Positions 22,401 to 33,604 of a stretch of DNA of 64,000 nucleotides are shown here, one piece after another. Source of the stretch: Eucommia ulmoides (taxonomy: Eukaryota > Streptophyta > Magnoliopsida > Garryales > Eucommiaceae); the NCBI GenBank assembly GCA_016647705.1, contig CM028334.1:9395546-9459545 (forward strand), read 5' to 3'. Numbering within the stretch: position 1 is the stretch's first letter; each line of letters begins with the position of its first letter. The notes beneath the pieces were generated by a model, which did no database searches, was not told where the DNA came from, and saw only the letters and a program-made list of their open reading frames with translations. A program made the translations under genes and the position numbers.

Positions 22401-23592
22401 AGAGAAAGATTTGTACCATTTTTGGAGAAGATATGATGGAGGAGTGAAGCCAAATCTGCGATAAACATAGTAACAGTAATAGAGGTAAAATCTGAATCCT
22501 CTTTGATAATGATAATGAGTGAAGAACCCACAAACATCGTCGTAGAATATGGAGAAACTGCTATCATGGATGGATTCATAACTCTGAAATTGTCTAGGAA
22601 TAGGTCTATACTCGTGAAGAACCGATTGAGAGCCCCTTGAACCAATCAAATCTCTGTAGTGAACTGAATCAATAATATAAAGAGAATTATACTATATGAT
22701 CCAAATTTGATTAAACGAAGATCATAAATAGATCCAGAATGTTGAAATTGTCTAGGAACCGATATTAAATCTTTAAGAATCTGGTAAAAAATGAGTGAAT
22801 CGATGTAAGAACCATACGAATATAATAGAAAGTATATTCTGTGAGTCTTAAACCAAAAAACGAAGTCTGGAAACAGAATCAGAACGTCAAAAAACCTTAA
22901 GAACCAGTCCAAATTTTCAGAAAACCAGTAAAAAAATGCCTGAATCGGTTTGAAGAAGATTAGCTCAAAACAATTGATGATGCGGCAGGCGAGGACTGAC
23001 TAGGCACTGAATTGGTAGGTCAACGACTGACGTGGCTGTTAAACACTGACGTGGAATTGATGTGGAACTGACATGGCGGTTGACTAAGCGATGATTGAGC
23101 GCTAACTGGCCAACTAAGGTTGACGTGGAAGCAAAAAAGAAGACAGAGAGAAGGTTGCGTGCATGGATTTGACGCGAACTGAAACTGACGCTTCTATCTG
23201 CGTGTGGGAGTGTGTGCGGCATCGGACAACCTTGATTTTTTCATCGTTTGAATCTTCTCATTGAGGTGGTTCTGATATTGTATTGTGAGATGGATTTGGA
23301 GCCCTGGTTGAGGCGGTAGCTCAAAATCTGAGACGACGCACCTTGGTGGTACTGTAGGCTCTAGGAGGTGCGTGAGGGCACGTCAGTACTATGGTGGCGG
23401 TGATTTTGGTGGTGTTGTGTTTGTCTCTGTAAGACGAAGACAGTGGTATGGTGATTGTTGATACCAGAGTGATATGAGGCCTATAGCAGTGACAAAAATT
23501 ACGGGAAAAAAGAGAAGACGACGGTGGAAGCTTTAGGGTTGCAAATATTTTTTAAAGAAAACAGGTCCAAGAAATATTTGCTCTTGATACCA
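22401..23592 (-). other. Degenerate leader/gag region of the small copia element
   Basis: Short frames exist but no gag zinc knuckle (CX2CX4HX4C) is visible. Two blocks repeat the phrase AAATTGTCTAGGAA (about 22587 and 22746). The primer site lies at about 23578-23592. Confidence 0.55.
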
Positions 23593-23751
23593 TGTTAAGA
23601 TAATTGAGAAGTAGAGAACATCAACAATATATTGATTTTATGAAAATGATACACAGAATTCAATGATATACACAAGTATTTATAGAAAAAGTGGGGGTTA
23701 GGGTTTTGCCCTAATAGGCCAAGTGGACCAAACCCATATATTACATTAACA
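23593..23751 (-). repeat. 5' LTR of the small copia element
   Basis: Partner of 19670-19827 with the same TGTTAAG and TTAACA ends. The differences show that the insertion is not recent. Confidence 0.92.
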
Positions 23752-23756
23752 CCAAG

Positions 23757-24462
23757 AATTTCCAATGAAACAACGTTTCTGACGATAACTTTCTAAAATA
23801 ACATTTGAATTCGTATTTTTACTCATTTTATGTAATTTGTGTCAATTAAGTACTTTATCTTTCAAAATTTTGTAAACTAATACCAAAACATTAAAATCGA
23901 AGCGTACTTTTTGTTCAGAAGACCAGTTTACAACCATTCTTAGTTTTTTCATTTGTTGACAAGAAAAATACTATTAGAATATTTTACAATAATATTTACA
24001 CACTTACTAACCAAGAACACTCAAATTTTCTGTAATTTGACGGGATTAGAAACCTTGGTATCAATACTTATTTATAGAGAGAATCTTAAATGGTGTGTCA
24101 TTTTCAATGGATTTATATCAAATAGACATAATCTTTGAGGTCAAAAGTCGCACCCATTCATATGGTGATTATTCACTGAACTTATTACCAACGTGGACAG
24201 TCTATGGATCGACCCGACCTGTTCCATAATCCACCAATTTTATAATGATTTTTTATTTTTATTTTTATTTTTTTAATATTAATTTTGATAGGGGACACCG
24301 GTGAAAAGCACGTGTTCGGACGATATTAAACCAGTTCATTTAATTTAACTATTAAAATGATGAAATGGTTATATGCAATGATAACAAGTTTAAAAAGTTA
24401 AAAAGTTTAGGGATTTATTAAATAAAAGTAAAACAACCACCGACTGGTTTTAGCATCGAAGT
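23757..24462. other. AT-rich intergenic DNA
   Basis: No gene, repeat or element end that I can support. Confidence 0.5.
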
Positions 24463-24465
24463 TTA

Positions 24466-25124
24466 GGTGGCGTTTGGTAACCGTTTCTGTTTCCATTCTA
24501 GCAGTGGGATGGAAATGAGATGGGATGGGATGGAAATTTTGTTTTCTTCTTGGGAGTAGAATTGCGTTTGGTAACGATATTTTTTTTTTTTTTTTGTTTT
24601 GGGAAGGGAATGTGTTTGGTAACGATTTTATCCTAAAATCTTTTTTTTTTTTTTTTTCTTTCTGTTTTGGCCGGACGGCAGTGGCTCTGGCGCTGGCAGT
24701 AGCTCCGGCACCGGCGACGACTGGCCGGCCGTGACGGTGGTGACGCCGGTCGGAGACGACCGGACTGTAGTGGCGCCGTTGCCGGCAACGGCAGGTGGGT
24801 GACAGTGGCCGGCGACCGGATGTGGCCGGAAAATTTCCGGCCGGACGGTGATGGGCGACGGTCGCCGGAGATGATCGGCGACGGCGGCGGACGGTGGTCG
24901 GCCGGTGGATGAACAATGACCATGTGTTTTGGGAATGGAATGGGAATAATGAGAAACAATTTTTTTTTGTTTCTCATTTCTTAAGAAAAAAGTATGCACA
25001 ATTCTCAAATGGGAATGAAATGGAAACAGAAACAAAAATTACCAAACGCTATTCTCAAAGAGAATTTTCAAAAATCTGGGAATGGAATGAGAATTTCTGA
25101 AATAGAAATAGTTACCAATCGGCC
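24466..25124 (-). mobile_element. PIF/Harbinger-like MITE, family 1, copy 3 (inverted)
   Basis: The left end is GGTGGCGTTTGGTAACC and the right end, reversed, is GGCCGATTGGTAAC. TTA is duplicated at 24463-24465 and 25125-25127. Read on the minus strand, AAAATCGTTACCAAACACATT matches copy 1 at the same place. The centre (24670-24905) is a GC-rich island of GGCGACGG/CCGGC repeats. Long frames on the minus strand (to 169 codons) run through the island in several phases and are rejected as genes. Confidence 0.8.
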
Positions 25125-25127
25125 TTA

Positions 25128-26189
25128 GTGACGTGTTGGACAACCAAATGCATGCATATCCACATAAATATAAACCACCAATAGAAAAGTGTGTTAGGTA
25201 AAGCACTTTAAAGGCCTCCAAAATATCTCGAGAGCAATTTAGGAAGAAAAAACAGTTGTATTGAATTAAGTGGAGGTCGTGAGGTGGAAGGCATCACCAT
25301 AGTTTGTTTAGTTTCCAATTTGAATGGTCTTAAAAAATTGTTTCAAATTGTGATTACATTCCTATCAATACTTTGGTATATGTAAATGTATATGTTGATT
25401 GCTTAAAATAATATAAAAAGAGTCGTCGAATCAAAATACAATTATTATACCGTTACATCAAATCATCCCTCACATCTTATAAAATTAGGTTTGCGTCAAA
25501 TTCAATTGTCGTACACTCTCTTTGCCGCTCCATCTTTTAGCTCTCAGATTCCATTCATCAGGCTAATTGGATGTCGGAGATCTCCTTATCGTGTCTCTCT
25601 TTCTTTGCTTCTCTTCTCCCTCATGATCTTGAGGGCCTGTTCCTCCTCAAACTCACACGTGACACCATCGCTTTTGGCGAAGGACCGTACAGGGGCTTAG
25701 AATTTGTTCTCTGGACTTCGAAGTCTCTCTCTCTCGGGAATTACCACAACCCTATTTCAACCTTTTATTCTGACAGTTTCTCTCGTGCTCACAAACCTTT
25801 GCATCTCTCATTCAGGTTTCTCTCTCTCAATCGAAAGGATTCCATCACCACTATCGTATTCCTGCGACACTATCACTACCATTTCATCGTCGACACTCTC
25901 ACTGTCGTGAACGACCATGTCCACCACCTTATTTCTCTCTCAATTCCAACATCCATCAATAACCTTTTATCCCGAACAGAAGTCGATGTTGTCATTTCAT
26001 TGAAAAACAAGGACCCAATGGCGATTAGGGCGCCGTTTGATATTGTAATGAAGCACTTAAAATTGAATGTATTAAATACTTATCAAATTAAGTATGTTTG
26101 ATAACAAAATTAAACAACCACTTAAAATATAAGCATGACTTGAACTTTTTAGCAATTTTCACTTAATACCATAAAATATTTTATTGATC
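25128..26189. other. Intergenic DNA with one unexplained 176-codon frame
   Basis: A + strand frame at 25571-26101 is open for 176 codons. It is rich in Ser, Leu and His and has no motif I recognise. The CT-rich composition (TCTCTCTC, CCTCATG) resembles other non-coding CT-rich parts of this window, and there is no clear promoter or intron context. I do not call it a gene; RNA evidence would be needed. Confidence 0.4.
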
Positions 26190-28292
26190 CTAAGATTTTG
26201 ATGAACAATTAAGTATTGATCTTTTGATCGAACTAATGTTTAATTGAGTGTTTCAGTGATTTAAAGTTCCAGTAATGAAGACGTCAAATTAAATGGATGA
26301 GAAATGAAGATGTCAAGATGATGAAGAAGAATTAAGGGTTTGAAAAAATTAGGGAAAACAAATCAGGTGAATCTTAACTCTTAATATTTCATTTAGGAAC
26401 ACACACATGACACAAAAAGTATTTTATCTTTTATATGTGTTTTGATTAAGTTAAATTATTTGCTCATAAGTGAAATAAGAAGAAGTAATTTTGAATGACT
26501 AAAATGAAATATAAGAATATTAGTGGAGCTCGTGAAGGGAAGAAAATAGTTAAAGGGGCGAAATCGTAAAAGAAAATAAGTTAAAAATGTATTCAGATAA
26601 GAGATTTAGTGACAACAGTCGACTGGTGAGTCGACCGGACATTGAAGCTGTAACATTTTGTATCTTTAAGTTGATCGACAGGTCGATCGGCCAAGAAGGC
26701 TGAACTCTCTTAATTAACAAGTCGACCGATAGGTCGACCGGTGAAGTAGTGTTGAACTCTCTGAATCTATGATTCGACTGGGTGGTCGACCTATGCACGC
26801 AGCGACGATAGTTTTGTTACAACCTGAGTTGGGCAGTCGACCGAACGCGCTGTTTCAGGATACTATTTGATCCGAGATTATATCCAAAAGTAGCCATTTT
26901 TTGTTGGGATTTGAGAGAGAATTGTGGGATATTTTCTATATTTAAAATATGATTCATATACTAATTAAATCCTATTAATATGGTTCATTAAATATTAATA
27001 TTTCTCAATTTGGTACTTGAAATAAATTCTATACTTATTGAGAAATACTTTGGGGGTTTCATTGAGAGATTTGAAAGATGTTTCTAAGTGGAATTTAACC
27101 TAAATGAAGTCCTTATGATATAAGGGGTCTATAAGAGTTTTTAATTATCATGATACATGTAAACTAGCTGTTAGAATGTTGATTACATATTCCTTTAAAT
27201 AGACCTGTGAATTTTCATTTTGGGACTAATTATTTATTGGGAGAGAGCAAAAAAGAGTTTATATCATTTGTGAGTTTTTATAAGAGTTATCATTTTTCGA
27301 TATTGTGAATTTTTCTAAGAGTGATTTTGAGAATCAATTGCGATAAATTTTTGCTGATATCGAATTTGAAGCTACATTGTTCTAATCATTATTTCGGTGG
27401 ATTTCGGGTGAGATCTTTCCATATTGCTTATTGTTTTTTTATTATTCTATATTTGGAAATTGATTTTAGAAATTGTTTCTGATTTTTTGAAGAAAATATT
27501 TTTTACAAACAATTTCTTGAATCTGATTATGTGCTCTAATTTGCTACCCATATCTTGTTGAAAACAAATTTTTGTATCTCACGTATTTCTATCACTAGTT
27601 GGGATATTAATTAAGTTAGTGTTTAATAGGGGTGGTAGAAATTTCGAGTGAGATTTACTTGTTATCAATTTTTGTATTGGTGAGTTGTAGCGGGTTAAAT
27701 ATTATTAGGGGTATTTAATCAAGGGTAATCAGGTTTCAGTCTCTTCTTGTAAAGAGATTGAGATAGTGATTTTTCCTCGATAAGAATTGCGTTGTGAGTG
27801 ATTTGTAAAGGTTCTATCCTTACTTGTGAAAATGATAGTTGGAGTGTTTTGAGAGATTTTGATTCTTGTGCCTTAGTGTTAAAAAAGAATGAGGTTATTC
27901 TTTAACCTGTAAAAAGTAGAGGTTCTTCCTTAACCTGAGAAAAGGATATTGTAAAGGTTGATTCTGAACCTGTAAAAGAATCGGTGTGCGAGTTTGGTTC
28001 CTATCTTTAAAGGGATCTTGGTTTTAGTGGGTGCGACCTCTATGGAGCTCGGGGGACTGGATTAGCCAAGAATAACTTGGTGAACCAGTATAAATTTTTT
28101 GTATGCTGCATTACTACTTTGTTATTTTTGCTGTTTGGGTGTGCACATAGATTGATAATATTATTCTGCTATGTTACAAAGATAATAATTAATTTAGACT
28201 TAAAATTAATTATTTGATTATTCAAGTTTTATTCGGATAAATTTTTTAATTACCCAATTCACCCCCCTTTTGGGTATTCTATTGGGCCAACA
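26190..28292 (+). mobile_element. 5'-truncated copia-type LTR with a GTCGAC palindrome array
   Basis: The right end reads ACCCAATTCACCCCCCTTTTGGG and then GGGCCAACA, the usual 3' end of plant copia LTRs. The region 27590-28290 matches the minus-strand sequence 47429-48250 in order (GGGATATTAATT, AGGTTCTTCCTTAACC-like blocks, CCAAG-AACTTGGTGAACCAG). Clustered SalI-type palindromes lie at 26615-26860, upstream of a possible TATA at about 27189. The expected TGTTGGCCC start is absent, so the left boundary is a guess. Confidence 0.65.
26615..26860. repeat. Array of GTCGAC / GGTCGACCGG palindromes
   Basis: GTCGAC or one-base variants occur about nine times in 245 bp, often as pairs 8-14 bp apart (for example GTCGACCGATAGGTCGACCG). 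The GC-rich sites stand out in AT-rich surroundings, in the presumed U3 of the LTR. Confidence 0.85.
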
Positions 28293-28665
28293 TATCTAAA
28301 TATCACAACCAACATTTTATACCAATACTATAAAGTCTTATAAAAAAAAAAAAGTTTATATATAAAAAACTATAATAGAGAAAATACCAAATTGAGAAAA
28401 ATAAAGAGAGAACTTACTAGAGAGAGAATATTTGAGAAAAATAAAATTGTAAAAATTATTTTAGGAACAAAAATTTGTACAAAGATTTTTTTTTTTTTTG
28501 AGGTAAAAAGTATTAAATAATTGAAACTCAGCACATAATAAATTCAACACTTATAATTTCAGCAGTAAAATTCAACACTTAAAATTTAAGTGTTATTGGC
28601 CTATATCTCTCAATTTTTCCTCATATAAGCAATAATTCTTCAATCTCCAGGTAATCTTTCACTCT
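28293..28665. other. AT-rich intergenic DNA
   Basis: It contains a short repeated phrase AATTCAACACTTA (about 28540-28580). Nothing else can be supported. Confidence 0.5.
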
Positions 28666-29101
28666 TGTTGGGGATCGAACCGACTCTTAATAACACAACA
28701 ATAGTTGGAAAGCAAATAACACTAAAAGATTCACAAATAATAATAGAAACGACATAAGAATTTAACGTGGTTTGACGTAAGCCTAATTTTCACCACAAGA
28801 AGAAATTACTATATTGAGAGAAAGAGAGATTTGCAAGAAATAATATATAAGTGAGATTATTGTTTCTCACTTCACTTGACACATTGCATTTCACCACTAC
28901 TATTCAACCCTTTATTTACAGGGGCGGAGTTCATCAACCAATCACCTCATTAATGAGGTTAGCCAACTACCTCATTAATGAGAGAGACAATTATTTTATT
29001 TCATTAATTAGGCTAGCCAACCACTTTGACATAATGTCAAAGTATTTAATGAGAGCATTAATGGTGATAACAACCTATGTTTTAGGCTTTAACTCCCAAC
29101 A
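28666..29101 (-). mobile_element. 3' LTR of a second copia element
   Basis: The LTR is bounded on the + strand by TGTTGGGGATCG and AACTCCCAACA, so it has 5-6-bp TGTTGG/CCAACA inverted ends and is 436 bp long. On the minus strand it is preceded by the purine tract AAAGTGGGAGAT. The adjoining coding remnant is the copia RNase H end, which fixes it as the 3' LTR. The 5' LTR is not in the window. Confidence 0.85.
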
Positions 29102-30531
29102 ATCTCCCACTTTGGAAGCTGAAACTAGATTGTCCGTAAATCTACTATCTCCAACTCTCACTTGTCAAATAAACTCTCTCAATCACAGTAATTCCTCTCA
29201 TAGCCCACCTCGAAGCTACCGTTTGAGGCCAACTGAGGTTATCCACAACCTCAGTTTGTCAATTGTTATTGTCTTCATTAATATGTCCGCAAGATTTTCT
29301 TGAGTATGGATCTTCTCAAGTCAATCAAGCCCCCTCCAATAAAGATCGAACAAAGTAGAACTTGACGTCTATGTACTTTGTCCGTAAATGGAAAGCATAT
29401 TTCTTCACCCAAGTGTATAGAACTTTGAATGTCGCTATACAACTTAGGATCCTTTTGAACTTGTCCCAACTCTTCTATTAAGTGATTGAGCCACACCATC
29501 TCTTTGTCCACTTCTGTAGCTGCAACATATTCTGCTTCAATTGTTGAAATGGCCACCACCTTTTGCAATCAAGATATCCAACTTATCACAACACTACTGA
29601 GGGTAAAGACGTACCCTGTGGTGCTCATTCTGCTATCAATCTCGCTCGCAAGATTCGAATCAACATATCCTCGCAATCGAACAGTGCCACTACTATAACA
29701 CAATGTCCAATCTTTTGTACCAACAAGATACTAAAAGATCAACTTGACCGCCTTCCAATGCTCTCTTTTCGGATTGCTCATAAATCTACTCATAACTCCC
29801 ACTAAATGAGCAATGTCTGGACGCGTGCAAATCATGGTATATTTGAGGCTTCCAAAGGCGGAACATGTCACACCCCACCCTGGACACCCGTCACCGTGGG
29901 GCCTACGTGACGTCGACATGACATCACCTGACCGTGAAACCAACTCATAAAAAGACAATATATATATAAAACGATATAAAATCATCTATACAATATATAC
30001 AAAATTTAGTGCTATAGGGACACACCCGTTCCAAAAATAAGAACAACAAAATAAATCTCATAAACCTCTCTTAGGTTCACCTCTGATAGCTCGTCTTAAA
30101 ATACTCTCATATGACTCCATCACATGGCACGCATAACTCTAACTAGTGTCAGTAGGGGATCGACTCATAAATTTGTTCTACCTGCGAGTGTACTGCCTTC
30201 TTAGTAAAAATATTTTATAATAATAAATCATCCTACAACATCTAAATGGATCAAGCATAAGTATATAAATACCACATAGCTCGTAAAATCTCCAGTATAT
30301 AAGCAGTGAAAATAAAGCGATATAGATAAGTTCCATCCAAATTCATCTAGTATAAAATCATACCAATCAGCATAATAAATAATAAATCACCCAATATAAG
30401 TAAAACACCACATCTCAAACCACTACTCCACCACAACACACACTGACTAACCATAGTGATCGTTTTAACCTCACGATTGGGAGTTGCAACGGTACCGTAA
30501 CATTTGTAGGAAAGCCTTCCTATGAAATATC

Positions 30532-30672
30532 TACACCCCTTTTGGGGAAAAATATAATCCACACCCCTTATGGGGAGAAATATAATTCACACTCCTTTCG
30601 GGGAGAACAACTATGGCATCGTCAAAATCATCAGTATAGTTAAAAATCCACACCCTTTTCAGGGAGAATTTC
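30532..30672. repeat. Hairpin minisatellite CACCCC-TTA-GGGGAGAA
   Basis: Four units (near 30532, 30560, 30588 and 30647) follow the pattern CACNCCTTNNGGGGAGAA, most spaced about 28 bp apart. Each unit is a short perfect or near-perfect inverted repeat. Confidence 0.85.
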
Positions 30673-31006
30673 CAAAATCACGTTTTTCATTCTCCTTTTT
30701 AAAAGTACCACCAATTTCAGTAAAAAAAAAAAAAAAATCAGTTTTCTACCTTTGTACCACCGATTTAAGTAAAAATAGTTTTTTCGACCTTTGTTTTAAG
30801 AAAACCAAGCATTTTTTTGAAAACCATATATTTTTCACTCTCTTTTCAAAACCACCCATATCCAACAAAAATTATTTTTAATCTTTTTTTTTTTTTTTTT
30901 TTAAATCAACATAATTCGACAAAAATTCATTTCACCAACTCACCCAAAAACCTGTTTGATCCACATAATTTTAAAACCATCAAGTTTAAGTAAAACCATT
31001 TTACAC

Positions 31007-31009
<3 letters not shown>

Positions 31010-31054
<45 letters not shown>
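31010..31054. repeat. (AT)n microsatellite
   Basis: Uninterrupted AT repeat of about 45 bp inside the solo LTR. Confidence 0.95.
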
Positions 31055-31059
<5 letters not shown>

Positions 31060-32770
31060 AATAGTTTGGCAAGAAAACAATACACTCACCTGGTTATCCA
31101 CTCTGAACAGTTTTCACTTACTACCTTCTACCGATACTCCAGTGTCTGCGAACCTAACAGTAACAAGGCCTAAATTAATATTTTATGAAAAATAGCCTAA
31201 TCATGTAATGCAGGCCCTAAGTTCCATAATTTCCCATTCCCCACATTTTATTTATAACAATTTTTATTCGGTAAATTTAATTCAAGTTAATTACTGTATA
31301 AAATTTAATAATACGACGGTCCCAAATTTATTATTTCGGTTACAAAATTTTGATGCTAGAATTTGATTTAATAAACTAAAATAAACTTAACGAAAAACGT
31401 TACCCGTTCCGAATCATTCACGGGCCGCGAGATGGATTTTCAATTTTTGCTGGGGGTCATTTGTGTAATTTTTTTTTTCCTTTTTTCTTCTCTTCTTTTT
31501 CTTTTTCTGTTCTGTTTTCTGTTTTTCTGCTTCAGCCCGATCAGCCGACTCCCTTCACTGCCATTCACACCTCGGTGATCAGAACACCCCAGACGCAACA
31601 TCACAACCAGTCAATGACTGACTGCCGACTATGCAGAATGCGCACACACACACACCACCGGCAACACATACTTATAGCCAACGACAACCCACCACAGGCG
31701 AAGCTCTCTCTCTCTAACTCTCACTCGCCGCGGACCTTCCTCAACGATTCATGGCATGCACACACTTACACCCACGAAATCAACGACACCCACACCGAAT
31801 GACCTTCGTCGGACCAACCTCACACCATCGCCACCGGCGGCACCGACAACACATGCACGAAACACATACCCACACTGTCTGTACCAAACCAAAAACAGAG
31901 CACACTCACGCCTATGATGAACGATCGGACGAGCACATTCGTAATAATTTAAACATACATGCATGCGAAAATATACACACTCACCGAATGATGGCAACGA
32001 ATGACGACGATCACACCGTTGATGATCCACTTCCACGACCGCCGATCCCGCACCCAACCAAACGACGACAATCAATTCATCCCACGATCACTGGATAAGA
32101 CGACGAACGGAGAGCAGAACACACTCAAACTACCACACACACATTTACGCTAATTCCCCCACCCATCGCCGGAGGAGACACACCCACCAAACTCCCCCTC
32201 CGTTTCCCTCTCTCTCTCTAGAATTTCTCTGGAATGGGTTTTGAGATTTTGATTATTTTCACTTGCATGATCATATATATATATTGCATGATTTGGGTGG
32301 AGGAAGTTTTGATCTTAGCTTGCCACGTTGCCCATTTCCCGATTCCTTGCTCCGACTGATGATCGCTCATCTCACAGTGTGGGTATATATATATGTGTGT
32401 TTTTTTAAAATAATTCTTTAATTAATTACACTTTTCTCCCCAACTTCTTAAAGTCTCTTTTCTAGTTAAATTTTCATTTTTAACATTTTCTAAATTTGTA
32501 ATTTGATCCCTAATAGTTAATTTTTTTTATAAATTGAATGGAAATTTGAATCCCAATTTTAAATTTAATATTTCTAAATTTTCAATTTGGCCCCTAATAT
32601 TTTAATTTAAATTTGATTCACAAAAAATTTTATCCCAAATTTTCCCAATGCTTTAAACATGCAACTATTAATGACGTACGTGCTAAATCGGAGTCTTACA
32701 GAACATCTCTTTATGTTATTCCGTTATCATTGGTGATTGTTCTTTGGAGAGTTTGAAGTGCGCAGCTAAT

Positions 32771-33604
32771 GCAGTTTGTTTTCTCCTTGTCCAGGGGGTG
32801 GGGGTGATCGCTCAAATATAATACCCTTAAAGTAATACCGCGATACAAATGTAGTACGGTGCTCGAGTAAGATGTCAAATCACAAAAATCGGTCTTGTAA
32901 TTATAAAAAATATTATATAATTTCAAAAATACCTCACCACCATCACAACCTGGTAGAAGGAGGTTTAGTCGTATATCGCCGTTTGGAATGACATTATCTC
33001 TGGTACAACCTTCAAAAATATCAAACCAATTTATTCTTTATAATTTTGGCTACAACCTTCAAGAAGAAGAGGATGCAGGAAAAGGAAAAAGAAAACCTAA
33101 AAAAATCTTAAAACTATATACAAAAATGTTGTGTAGAGAAGAAAGTGGAAAATTGAGCTCTTTGATAGGCTTTGTTCAATTTTCTGTTATATAATGATAG
33201 CCTCCCCCCTCCCCTTCGGCAATTGGCTTGTGCTAGGAATACAAAAATATCAAAAAGTTCACAAAAGGTGACAAAAATAAAATGGAAAATTGAGGCGTGA
33301 AACAAAGGTGAAAATGCTAGGTTAATGCACAAATAGGTGAAAATGACAAGGTGGGGGCCAGGTACTGTTCGTGAATCACGAGGTACTGTGCACTTTCATG
33401 CAGACACTATTCATCCATGCTGAGCTACTATTCATACGTGCATTCGGTTTGACGTGATTTATTCGTTTTTCATCCGTTTTGCTCCAAATTAAGGTTGTTT
33501 TATTTCATTTTAAAAAACCTACAAAAATAAATAAAATAACTTAATTTCTAATAATTTATTTTATTTAGAATATTAACAAAACTTAATTTAGAGGTATTAG
33601 ATCA
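32771..33604. other. Intergenic or unassigned transposon DNA
   Basis: It contains recurring TACTGTTCGTG / TACTGTGCAC / CTATTCAT phrases at 33362-33440, a pattern common in plant LTRs. No boundary or coding part could be fixed. Confidence 0.45.

Larger units (their letters stand above)
19670..23751 (-). mobile_element. Complete but defective Ty1/copia element with 158/159-bp LTRs
   Basis: The LTRs at 19670-19827 and 23593-23751 begin TGTTAAG and end TTAACA on the + strand. CCAAG is duplicated at 19665-19669 and 23752-23756. On the minus strand the 5' LTR is followed by TGGTATCAAGAGC, which matches the initiator-Met tRNA primer site used by copia elements. A purine-rich GAGTTTAGGAGGTG precedes the 3' LTR. 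Protease, gag-pre-integrase, the end of integrase, RT and RNase H traces occur in copia order, with stops and a large deletion in the integrase core. The element cannot encode its own movement. Confidence 0.92.
29866..32700 (+). mobile_element. Solo LTR, 2.8 kb, probably of a gypsy (chromovirus-like) family
   Basis: The LTR begins TGTCACACCCCACCCTGG and ends GAGTCTTACA. GAACA is duplicated at 29861-29865 and 32701-32705, inside a copia coding remnant. The length and the TGTCACACCCC start suit long-LTR chromoviruses (Tekay/Del type), but no coding part is present to prove it. It holds a GGGG/CCCC hairpin minisatellite (30532-30672), an AT microsatellite (31010-31054) and CA-rich sequence (31645-31990). 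An inverted relative occupies 62534-64000. Frames inside it are not genes. Confidence 0.82.
29110..32770 (-). pseudogene. copia RT-end and RNase H remnant, split by a solo LTR
   Basis: Minus-strand pieces near 29870-29745 (YTMICTRPDIAH, VMSRFMSNP) and near 29570-29290 (KVVAISTIEAEYVAATE, KEMVWL) are standard copia RT-end and RNase H motifs. The coding sequence is interrupted at 29866 by the 2.8-kb LTR. It continues at 32706-32760, where the minus strand reads a short HFKLSKEQSP-like piece that usually precedes this part. Stops are present. The remnant fades near 32770. Confidence 0.8.

Noticed and set aside
24407-25035. Long minus-strand frames (up to 169 codons) rich in Pro/Arg/Ser
   Set aside because: They run through the GC-rich island of a MITE in several phases with no domain. 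The MITE ends and TTA duplications explain the sequence.
25571-26101. 176-codon + strand frame
   Set aside because: No recognised motif, CT-rich composition and no promoter or intron context. It is left as unexplained rather than called a gene.
31461-32098. Frames of 108-115 codons on both strands
   Set aside because: They lie in CA-rich sequence of a solo LTR bounded by a GAACA duplication.
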